A stretch of DNA of 64,000 bases from M3007 sp031425035 (GTDB lineage Bacteria; Bacteroidota; Bacteroidia; Chitinophagales; Saprospiraceae), in assembly GCA_031425035.1 (NCBI GenBank), contig JANPIN010000044.1, positions 1 to 64,000 on the forward strand, in the 5' to 3' direction. Of this stretch, positions 1 to 12,000 are shown in pieces. The notes under the pieces were generated by a model. The model searched no databases, had not been told where the DNA came from, and saw only the letters and a program-made list of their open reading frames with translations. Within the stretch, counting starts at the first letter, position 1. Every line of letters begins with the position of its first letter. The position numbers and the translations under genes are program-made.

Positions 1-3000
1 GATGTTCACGCTCAGGCCGTTCAGGCAAACCACCGTCGGTGCTTTGCAATCTTTCACCACGAACGTGTACTCGCAAGTTGCTTCGTTACCGCAACCGTCG
101 CCGACATACCACTTGATCTTGTGTGTGCCGTAAGGCAGTTCAGGTACCACATACGTCGTCTGCGAAGCAGTCGTGTTCCAGGCCACGTGGGCCGTTTTGT
201 TCACACCCGAAGTCGTCAGTTGCAGTGCAAAGCGATATTTCTGGTTGAATGGTACTGCGCGCTCGTCAAAAGCATACGGCGTACCGCCGGCGTAGTTAGC
301 GTTCCCGGCGTTGCCGAAGAACACCGTGTTTACCGGTGGCAGGTTGTTCGAGTTGATCACCGTCTCCATTACACCGTCGCCGTTCAGGTCGAGGAACAAC
401 AGGTAGCGGATATCCACCGCCGACAGCGAGCAGGCATCAGAAGCCGTGATGGTCAGGTCAGCCGGACCTTCGCACAGATCGTGCGAACCCGTCACTGCGT
501 CATAGTAGTAACTTTCGTTCCACAGTTCACCGCTGTTCGGCGTAATGTCGCAGAACGTCACCGGCGAAGCCGGGCAGTTCGCGATCACCGGCGCCTGGCC
601 GTCGATCACTTTGATGATCTGTTTGTAGCGGTAGCAGTTTACCTGGCTAACCGATGGCACCGTAATAGTGGTCAGTACGCCGTTCACCGTCGTTTTGTAG
701 GTACCGCCGGTGTAGAACACCGAGTAGTTCGTTGCCGTTGGATCCAGTGGATCGATTTTCACCGACGTTGGGTTCCAGCCCGTCACACCGTTACCCACTG
801 GCGAGATCGTCACACCAGGCAGGTTGCTTGGGTGGTTCACCGTGGCGTTCGGATTCGCGTTGGGAATATCGACACAACCGAGGTTCGGGTTGTAGGTACA
901 CCAGTTGATCACCGTCCAGGTACGTTCGATTTTGAAACAGGCATCCGGTACGACCGTGTACACCTGGTCTTCAAACGAAGTGCCGAGCAGTTCGCAATCT
1001 TTACCATAGAAGGAAGGCTCACCATAGTTACCCGTTCCGTCACAAACCGTGACGATTTTGTCATCCGGGAACTTCACCCAGTAGTCCTGGTTGTAGTTCA
1101 CCACAATGCGCTGGGTGCAGCTGGAGGACAGGCCGTGGCAGTCAAAGGCGCGGAAAGTGCGCGTGATCGTACCGCGGTTACACACCGTATCGAACTGGGC
1201 ATAGCTCACCGTATGTTGCAGACCGCACTGGTTCTGGTACACTTTGGATGTATCCAGGCAGCAGTTGTCAGCAATCAGCGGCAGACCGTAGGCCCAGAGG
1301 CTTGGGTCAAAGCTGGCACAGGCGACCGTCACATTGGCCGGCGACTGGCAGACCGGTTTGATCTTGTCCTGTACTTCCACCTGCACCATACACTCGTTAA
1401 ATACCGGCGTGCCATCCGGACCGTTCAGCACTACACCGTTCACGTCCACCTGGTACACGCGCAGGATCACTGTCTGGGTGGTACCTACTTCGCAGCAATA
1501 GAACTTGATCGAGTCGTTTTCCGCCGTAGCCACTTCGAACTCGCTCGGTTGGCCCGGTTTGCAAGGATCATGGTCCAGACCGTTTATGCAGTCGGTGTAT
1601 GGTTCCATGCGACGCACGGTGAAGGTTACATTGTTACAATTGTCGTACGAACCGTCGTTGAAGTTAGCGGCCGGTACCCAGGTCACCCCGGCGCCGTCGC
1701 AGCCGTCAGCCGGCGTATAGCAGTCAAATACATCGTCGCCACCAATAGCCACGGTCGTCGTCTGGTCGCAGCTCGCCACCGGCGGTACGAAGTCGGCCAC
1801 CGTCAGTTGGAACGAGCAGGTCGACGTGTTGCCGCAGTCATCCGTGGCCGTATAGATCACCGTGTGCACGCCTTGTGGCAGGCAGGCCGAATAACCCATC
1901 TGGCCCAGCGTATCCGGGATCCACAGGTTGTTGCCGTTATAAGTCGTCAGCGTACCCGTCAGGTCGAAAATTCCGGTTTGTACCCCCGTGTAATACTCGT
2001 GGGTCAGGATTTTCGCGGTAAAGCTGTTGATGCGCGAGCAGTTATCGCTGATGATCACATCCGGCAGGTCGGTCGTTGCACAGCAGTTGAACGGATCGGT
2101 CGAAACCGTCAGGTCGGCTGGGCAGGCGATGACCGGTCCTTGTACGTCGTGCACTTTAATCACCTGAATAAAGAACAGTGGATTGAAGTTTGGTCCGACC
2201 GGCGACGTTGGCAGACACCAGTCGTAAATTTTCCAGGTCCGCAGGATCTTGTACGTTCCATCGCAAACCGGGAGTACGTCGTCGGTATAAGTAGCCGACA
2301 GTTCGCAGAAGCCCGGACCAGGCCAGAGCGCCCACTGTTGTCCGAAGGCGTTCACATACGGAGCGCCGGTAGCAGCCGGTGTAGTATTTACGTTCGCGCC
2401 GCAGTTCACCACAGCGTCAGCCGGAAGCAGTACGTCATACACGTGCAGGCGGTGGAAGTAGATGAAGCTGGTGCAGATCGTCGTATTGTTATACTGATCT
2501 TTCACCGTCCAGATCCGCTCGACATACGCACTCAGGTCAGCTACGCCGTTAATGCCTTCGCCGCAGGCCAGGTCATGCCAGGTATCGGAGTAGGTCACCG
2601 TGTAGTTCGAGCAATCGGTCACATCCGGGAACGCGTTCTGAATGCCGAGCGTGTTCTTCAGGTAGGCCGGTGTATAGTTCGTGATCGCACAGTTCAGGTC
2701 GATATCGTGGCAGACGACTACCGGTGGCAGTTTATCTTCCAGTTTCAGATTTCCCCAGCAGGAGTTACAGGTCATAATATGTTTTATGCTGTACTTCAGT
2801 TGCTGGTTGGCATAAGACGGCGGAATCGGGTTGGGTACCGGCTGGCCGCTCAGCGTCGTGATGGTGATCTTGAAGAAACCGCCCAGTGGGTATAAGTAGT
2901 CATCGCAGTTTGGATCTTCGCCTTCCAGTACGTCGGAGGAGTTGATCAGCGCGGAGCAGTCGGCATCCATCGACACGTTCACCAGGTCGTTGCAGACCAG

Positions 3001-6000
3001 GCTTTGGGTGCTTTGCCAGCAGTTGCCCAGTGGCGTTGGATCGTCTACGCCGCCGGTGTTACCCGGAGCATTCGGATTGTTGCTGGTCGGGTCAGTACCC
3101 GAGTCGGAAGCATCCATGGCCATAAACTGTGCGCCACCGTTGAAATAGTCCGGTACGGGCACGCCCTGGAAATTCACGGCTTTACCGCTGACCATGGCCT
3201 GTGCTTTTGGTTGGGCAGGTGCGCCGGCAATATCCGGATCAACGCCAAACTTAACGCGTACACAGATCTGCTGGCCCGGCCACAGCAAACCGCTGGTGCC
3301 GTTGAACAGGTTTTTACCAGGAGCAGCCGCATCGCCGTTATAACCGGCATTTATAACCGGGTTCTGTTGTGCGTTGCTGGAAACAATGGTCGGCACGCCG
3401 ATGACGCCTTTAAAGGCAGCGCCATAAGCGGAGGCACTGGCCAGATCCAGCATGGCCTGCAGGTTATTCAGCGGCGTCGACGAGGTGTTTTTGATACACA
3501 GGTCCATAAATGCTGCGAACTCACCGCAAACCGTCGGATCGAAACCAACGATCGCCATCGCTGCATCCAGTTTCGGATTGTCGATGAAACCGAAGTCGAT
3601 ACTCACGTTGGTCTGGTTGTCCGGGAAACCGGTCACCGTTGCATCCTGCAAACCGTTTTCTGCCGTCAGCATAAAGACGGAAGTCAGGTTGGGCACACTC
3701 ACGTTGACGAACGGCGTACCATCGCTATCGAAGTTATCGCTGGCGGGCAGGTTCGGAATAGTCAGAATTTTGCGCAGCGGATTGATCAGATCACCGGCGG
3801 CCTGGTTGGCAGCCGTGTATTTGTCCGGAATAATACGGTAAGTCGTGCTTGGGATCAGGCCACGGAATTCGTAGCGACCCGTAGCATTCGTCAGGTTCAT
3901 GTACACTTTATCATCACCGGCAGCAACTGCACTGTTGACAGCCGTTTGGAAGACACCGTCCGGGCCCGACCAGGTCAGGTCGAACTTCACGTTAGCCAGC
4001 GGCATTTCCGTTACATCCTGGTCGCCTTCAATATCCGGCGTATCCATCCAGGCATAGTTGCCGATCAGGGCCAGGGGCAGTTTGTAATCTTCTACTTCAC
4101 CCGTTGGGAACACACCGCTGCCGGGTATAGCCGGGCCAGTAGCGGTTACGCCACCGTTTTTCGAGAAGCGGAAACGGGCGAACAGGTTGCCGCCGTTGAA
4201 CGAAGCCGTCACCGGTACGTCGAAGCAGAAATCCTGGTTGCTAACCCCACCGTTCGGAATGGTAGCGCCCGTTGGAGCGAAACTACCCGTAGTCAGTTGT
4301 TCCCCGGCCTGGAATACACCATCGCCGTTGAAATCGATCCATGCCTGCAGGAAAGCCGGGCCGCCCGTTGCGTTGCGGGCCGTTACTTTAACACAAGCCT
4401 GGTTACCTGGGATCAGTGGCGTGGGGAACGTAATACCGTTCTCATCGTCACCGGTTACCGTACAGGCGCCCAGCGTGCCGGGGCCGGTGTTTCCATCGTC
4501 ACCACCGGTCATAAAGCCGGCCATCGCTTCCGGTTGTCCGTCCAGATCCACGTCGACGCAGGTGCCGAGATAGAGATCGGGATTCACCGTATGGACAGCG
4601 CCATTAACGGCCTGGGTCGTCAGGTAGCTGTTCGGCAAGTCACCGAAATCGAAACCGAGGTAACCGAAGTCGAAGGTGAAATTGGCCTGGTTGTCAGGGA
4701 AACCATCCACCACCAGCGGGCTGTCACCCGTACCGTTTTCACCGGTCGGCAGCGTCGTCAGCGGATTCGGGATCAACACCATCACACCGGCAGGATCATC
4801 GGAGTCGATCACGTCCTGGGTGTTACCATTCACGTCGATCACTGTGGTCGGCACATAACCGAATGGTGGAACGCGCAGTTTGTACATACCCGGCGTCAGA
4901 CCGCAGAAGTCATATTTGCCATTAATACCGCCGACGGGTGCCGTTGTTACCGTATAAATACGGTTGTCAAAGGCGGTAGCGGTGTTGTTATCCAAACCAC
5001 CCCAGGTCAGTTCGACCACCACGTTGTTAATACCCAGCACGCCGGCTTCATCCTGAATACCGTTCACGTTGGCATCGATCCAGACGTAGTTGCCGACTTT
5101 CGCCAGCGGCAGTTTATAATCTTCCACTTCCCCGATCGGGTAGGGCATGCCCGCCGGTCCACCGGAGGTCAGGCCGCCGGTTGGCGAAAGGCGGAAGCGG
5201 GCAAAGGCATTGCCGCCGAAGAAGGTCGCCGTAATTGGCACGTCGAAGCAGAAGTCCGTATTGATCGAAGCACCTGCCGGAACGATCGCGCCCGGACCAG
5301 CCGTTGCGAAGGAACCGGTGTTCAGTTGTTCGCCGGCATCGGATACGTCGCCGTCGCCATTGAAGTCGATCCAGGCCTGCAGCACCGCGGTGCCGCCCAG
5401 GGTGTTCATCGTGTTCACCCGGATGCAGGCTTGTGCGCCAGGGATCATCGGAGTCAGGAAGGTCACGCCGTTTTCATCGTCACCGGCGCCGCCTTCGTTA
5501 TAACCGCCGTTGTTACCGTCGTCACCGCCGGTCATCAGACCCGCCATGGCTTCGGGTTGACCGTCCAGTTCACCGTCGACCGAAGAGCCGAGTTTCAGGG
5601 CCGGGTTGACAATGTGTTTCGGACCACCGGTACCGATCGAAGTGCCGTAGGTGTTTGGTAAATCACCGTAGTCTACGCTCACAAAGCCAAAATCATAGGT
5701 CAAATCATTCTGCTGATCCGGGAAATTCGGATCGTTCGGTACGTCGCCCGTGCCGTTTTCATTGGTCGGCAACGTGGTCGGCGGGTTCGGAATCGTCAGC
5801 ACCTGGCCCAGCGAGTTATCGGAGTCGATCACGTCGTTGTTCCCCTGATTCAGTTGGGTCGGAATAAAGCCCACCGGATTGGTCGGAATGCTCAGCGAGA
5901 AGTTACCGGGCGTCAGGCCCAGGAACATATACTGGCCATTCACGCCGTTCATAGTCGAAGTCACCACCGTGTAGGTCTGGTTATCGGCTACGGTAGCGAG

Positions 6001-9000
6001 GTTGCCGTCAGGACCGGCCCAAACCAGTTGTACCGTAATGCCGTTCAGGCCATTGGTACCGGGTTCGTTTTGAATGCCGTCGTTGTTGTTATCGTTCCAA
6101 ACGTAGTTGCCGATTTTCGACAATTGCAGTTTGTAATCCTCGACTTCCCCGATTGGGAAAGGCATGTTTTCCGGACCGTTGGCAGCCAGGCCGCCCAGCG
6201 GAGAAATCCGGAAGCGCACGAAGGCATTTCCACCGGTGAAAGTGGCCGTTACCGGTACGGCGAAACAAAGTTGTGCATTGGTCAGACCACCGGCTGGAAC
6301 GATTGCACCACCACCAGGACCGTTGAAGGAACCCGTCGTAACGGCTTCACCCGCATCGGCTACGTCGCCGTCGCCGTTGAAGTCGACCCACATTTGCAGC
6401 ACACCGGCGCTGGTCATGGTATTCATCGCATTCACCCGGATACAGGCCTGATTGCCGGGAACCATCGGTGATTCGAACGTTATACCATTTTCATCATCGC
6501 CTGCGCCGCCTTCATTATAGCCGCCAGTCGTATTATCGTCACCGCCAGTCATCAGACCGGCCATGGCATCGGGCTGACCATCCAGTTCGGAGTCTACGCT
6601 CGCACCGAGTTTCAACACCGGATTGATCGTGTGCACGGCACCGTCCAGCGGGCTGGCGTCGGTTGTACCGTACGTATCGGGTAAATCACCATAATCAGGG
6701 GCGATGAAACCGAAGTCGATTTGCAGATTATCCTGCGCGTCCGGGAAGTTATTGAAACCGCCTGGCGTATCGCCGGTGCCGTTTTCACCCACAGGCAAAC
6801 CTGGCAGTAGGGGGATCATCACCATTTCGCCGGTGTTGAGGTCGGCATCCTGGTTTTCGTTGACGCCCTGATTCAACTGGGTTGGAATGAAACCAATCGG
6901 ATTGGTCGGTACGCTGACCTTGTACGCGCCCGGCGTCAGACCCCAGAACATATACTGGCCATTGTTACCGCCCATGGCGCTGGTCGTCGTCGAGTAAATA
7001 CGGTTATCACCGGTTGTAGCGATGTTGCCGTCGGGGCCAGCCCAAACCAGTTGTACCGCTACGCCGTTCAGGCCATTGGTACCGGCTTCGTTCTGCAGAC
7101 CGTCGTTATTATTGTCGTTCCAAACATAGGTGCCGATTTTCGCCAGCGCTACTTTGTAATCTTCGATCTCCCCGATCGGGTAGGGGCCCGTCACCGGACC
7201 ATTTGGCGTAAGCCCGCCGTTTGGCGAAAGACGGAAACGCAGCATCGCCTGACCACCGTTGAAGGTAGCCGTTGTCGGTACGTCGAAACACATCAGTTGG
7301 TTGGCGACGCCGCCGTTTGGCACAATGGCGCCGGCCGGAGCGAAGTTGCTGGTGGTCAGTTGTTCATTGGCTTCGAAAGTACCGTTGCCGTTGAAGTCGA
7401 TCCAGCCTTGCAGCACGGCATCAAAACCGGTGGTGTTGAAGGCGCTTACGCGGATACAAGCCGAGTAACCGGGGATCATGGGCGTTTCAAACAACACGAC
7501 CCCGTTTTCATCGTCGCCGCTGATACAAGTACCCAGGCGGGCGATGTTGTTGCTGTTGTTATCATCACCACCAACCATCAGGCCGGCCATCGGATCGGGT
7601 TGGCCGTTGGTTTCCCCGTCGACGCAGGTACCGAGGTACAGGCTGGCGTTGAGCAGGTGGGCCGGGCCGTTCGTCGCGATCGAGGTGCCGTAGGTGTTCG
7701 GTAAATCACCGTAGTCCAGGGCTACATAACCAAAGTCGAAAGTCAGGTTGTTCTGATTGTCCGGGAAATTCGGATCGTTCGGAACGTCGCCAATGCCGTT
7801 TTCACCCGTTGGCAGGGTAGTCGGCGGCGCCGGAACCGTGAATGGTTGTCCGGTTGGCGTGTCGGCATCCGTGACGTCGCTGCCTTGGTTCAAAACCGTT
7901 GGGGAGAAGCCGAACGGTGCGGTTGGGATCACGAGGTTGTAGTTGCCAGGCGTCAGGCCGAGGAACATATACATGCCGTTGGTGCCCATGTTGGAAGTCG
8001 TGACCATGTAGGTTACGTCGTCGCCACCACCGGCTACGCCATTGGCGCCATACCAGACGAGTTGTACATCGACGTTGTTCAGACCGGTTTCGCCGGCATC
8101 CTGCTGACCGTTGTTGTTCACATCCCACCAAACCAGGTTACCGATTTTGGCGAGTTGTACTTTATAATCTTCTACTTCGCCCAGTGGCGGTACGCTGTTC
8201 GGAGGCGTGCCGGACGTCAGGTTGCCATTTGGCGACAGCCGGAAGCGGACCATAGCCTGACCACCGGTAAAGGTGGCGTTGGCCGGAACCGTGAAGCAGA
8301 AAGTCTGGTTGTTTACGCCGGCCGCAGGAATAAGGGCGCCTGCGCCGGTGAAATCCAGCGTGCTCAGGTTTTCACCCAAATCAAAAGTACCATTGCCGTT
8401 GAAGTCGATCCAGCCTTGCAGGCGGGCGGTTGCGCCGGTAACATTACGTACCGTCACGCTCACGCAAGCCGTGCTGCCGGGAATCATCGGCGTGATGAAG
8501 TTAATACCGTTTTCGTCGTCGCCCGGTGTAGTGCAGGTACCCTGGGTACCGGTGCCGGGGTTGCCGTCGTCGCCGCCGGTCATCAGGCCGGCCATCGAAT
8601 CGGGGAAAGCATCTTGTTCGCTATCGACGCAGGCACCCAGATACAGATCCGGCGTGACTACGTGAATCGGGCCGTTCGTGCTGGTGCTGGTGCCGTAGGT
8701 ATTCGGCAAGTCACCATAGTCGAAACCGACATAACCGAAGTCAAAAGTCAGGTTGTCCTGCGCATCGGGGAAACCATTGGTACCGCCGGGGTTATCGGCC
8801 ATACCGTTTTCGCCGGTCGGCAAGCCAATCGGGTTCGGAATAGTCACCACGACCCCCGTTGGGTCATCGCTATCCGTCACATCGCTGCCCGTATTGAGCA
8901 CCGTCGGGATCGAACCGTTCGGGTTGACCGGAACGCTCACTTTATAAACGCCCGAGATCAAACCGTAGAACATGTAAATGCCGGGGTTGCCCGACATGGT

Positions 9001-12000
9001 AGTCGTAGTCGTGGTATAGGTCAGGTTGTCGCCCGTCGTGCTCAGGTCGCCATCCGCGCCGGCATAGATCAACTGAATGCCTGCTCCGTTAATACCGGAG
9101 GAAAGCGGTTCGTTCTGCTGGCCGTCATTGTTATAATCGGTCCAGACCAGGTTGCCGATCTTCGCCAGGTTCACTTTATAATCTTCCACTTCCCCATTGC
9201 CGTCGGCGCCGCTGGGCGTTAAACCGCCATTTTGCGAAAGACGGAAACGGACCATGGCTTTACCACCCTGGAACAGCGCTGTTTGCGGCACGTCGAAGCA
9301 AAGAATGGCGTTGGTGAGGCCACCTACCGGTACATTCGCGCCGCTCGGTGCAAAACTGCCCGTAGACAGTTGCTCGCCGGCTTCAAAAGTACCATTGCCA
9401 TTGAAGTCGATCCAGCCCTGTAGTTTGGCGGCCGAAGCGGTCATGTTCATGGCATTCACCTTGATGCAGCTTTGATAGCCGGGGATCAAAGGAGTGATGA
9501 ACGTAATACCGTCTTCGTCGTCGCCGCAGGTCGAGGTTGTACCTTCCACGTTGGCGCCGGGCGTGTTGTCATCACCACCTATCATGGCGCCGGCCATAGC
9601 TTCCGGATTACCATTGGTTTCGGCATCGACACAGGTACCCAGTTTCAGGCTTGGATCCACCACGTGGGAAGGGCCGTTGGTACCGGAAGTCGTACCATAC
9701 GTGTCGGGTAAATCACCGTAATCGCGCTGAATAAAACCGAAGTCATACGTCAGATCATCCTGCGCATCCGGGTAACCATTGGTACCGCCGGGGTTATCGC
9801 CCGTGCCGTTTTCACCAGTTGGCAAGATTACAGGACTAGGAATTATAACCATCACACCCGTTGCGTCATCGGCATCGGTTACATCCGATCCGGTATTGAG
9901 CAGGGTCGGGCTGAAGGTAGCCGGTACACTCGGTACGCTGAGTTTATACATGCCGGCGGACAAACCATTGAACATATACTGGCCTTCCGTACCGTTCATG
10001 GTCGATGTAACGGTTGGGTAAACCACGTCGTCACCGCCGCCGAGTACACCGTTTGCGCCGAGCCAGGTCAAGTTGACGGTAATGCCGTTAATGCCTGCCG
10101 AAGCCGGCTCATCCTGCTGGCCATTGTTATTATAATCGTTCCATACGTAGTTACCTACTTTGGCCAGGGTAAATTTGTAGTCTTCCACTTCACCGGTCGG
10201 GATCTGACCGCTGGTCAAAACGCCGGTAGCCTGTAAATTGCCGGCCGGGCTCAGGCGGAAACGGGTCATAGCCTGTCCACCCAGGAAGGTAGCGTTGGCC
10301 GGCACCGTAAAGCAGAGTGTCGCATTGGTTAATCCACCGATCGGTACGACAGCTCCGGAAGGAGCGAAGTTACCCGTCGTGAGTTGTTCGGTCGCCTGGA
10401 AACTGCCGTCGCCGTTGAAGTCGATCCAGGCTTGCAGCACGGCTGCAGCGCCGGTCATGTTCATGGCATTGACGGTGAAACAGGCTTGAGCGCCGGCGAT
10501 CATCGGGCCGGAAAGCACGATGCCGTCTTCGTCGTCGCCATCCGCGTCATTATCGTCACCGCCAGTCATTAAACCGGCCATGCTGTCGGGTTGTCCGTCC
10601 GGATCCCCGTCGGATGATGCGCCAAGTTTGAGGTTCGGATTCACCGTGTGGCGTGGGCCGTTGCTGGCCGTTGTGGTGCCGTACGTGTTCGGCAAATCAC
10701 CATAATCGACCTGCACAAAGTTGAAATCGAAGCTCAGGTTATCCTGGTTATCCGGGAAACCATTGGTGCCGCCGGGGTTATCGCCCGTACCATTTTCGGC
10801 GGTGAGCAGGTTGATCGGATTATTGATCACGACCATGACGCCGGCCTGGGCATCCCCGTCTTTTACATCATTGCCTCCCAGGTCTACCTGGCCGTTTATA
10901 TAGCCGGCAGGAGCAGCAGGAGCCACCTTATACATGCCGGGAACGAGGCCGAGGAACATGTAAATCCCCGGAACAGCATTCATCGTGGAAGTTACGGTCG
11001 GATAAACCACATCGTCGCCACCGCCGACCACGCCGTCGGCGCCCAGCCAGGTCAGGTTGACGGTCACGCCATTGATACCGGCACTGGCCGCTTCGTTTTG
11101 AATGCCATTATTATCGTAGTCGTTCCAGACCAGGTTGCCGACTTTTGCCAGCGGCGTTTTATGGTCTTCGACCTCGCCGAAGCCACCGGGGCCATTCGGC
11201 GTTAAGCCACCGCTTTGGGATAAACGGAAACGGGAAAACGCATTCCCGCCCTGGAAGGTAGCCGTAGCCGGCACCGTAAAGCAGAACAGTTGCGAACTGA
11301 CCCCGCCGACGGGAATGACGGCGCCGCTTGGCGCGAAGTTACCCGTCGTGAGTTGTTCACCGGCTTCAAACGTACCATTGCCGTTGAAGTCGATCCAACC
11401 TTGCAGGGTCGCCGCAGTGGCGAACATGTTCATGGCCGTAATCCGCAGACAAGCAGTTGTGCCGGGGATCATGGGCGTTTCGAAAATGACGCCATTTTCA
11501 TCATCGCCATTACCGGTGCAGCTGCCAAAAACGGCAATGCCGACATTATTGTCGTCACCGCCAGTCATTAAGCCGGCCATGGCATCGGGCTGACCGTCGA
11601 TCTCCCCGTCTACGCAGGCGCCCAGTTTGAGTTCCGTCGTGACGTAATGCCACGGACCGTTGGAGGCTTCCGTCGTGCCGTAGCTGTTGGGCAGGTCACC
11701 ATAGTCGGTGGCAATAAGACCAAAGTCGAAGGTGTAGTTGTTCTGACCGGGTCCGCCGGTGGTCAGCATGATCTGTATGTCGCCGTTACCCAGCACTACG
11801 CCGTCGTTGTCGCTGTAATCCGACAGACCGGTGCTCACTTGATTCTGACCCGTTGGGAGGAAATTGTTTAGCGGCTGCCCATCTCCAAACTGCGAAGCTG
11901 GAATGCAGATCTTATAGTCGGTAAAAGGCTTAGGACCAGCCTGGTTGCCGGGTGTAACCGGATCGCCGTCCGGCACGTTCGCCGTATTGAAATAGAAATT

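Noticed and set aside
121..5661. Long plus-strand open frames (for example 121-2895 and 3004-5661)
   Set aside because: They lie antisense to the giant repeat gene, are rich in Arg, His and Val without any domain, and follow the repeat periodicity of the true gene. They are mirror frames.
7846..9222. Plus-strand open frame of 458 codons
   Set aside because: Antisense shadow of the GEVED/SdrB repeat units; similar frames recur in each unit.
3900..11710. CRISPR-like periodic repeats
   Set aside because: The period is about 1 kb and falls in protein-coding modules; there are no short direct repeats with unique spacers.
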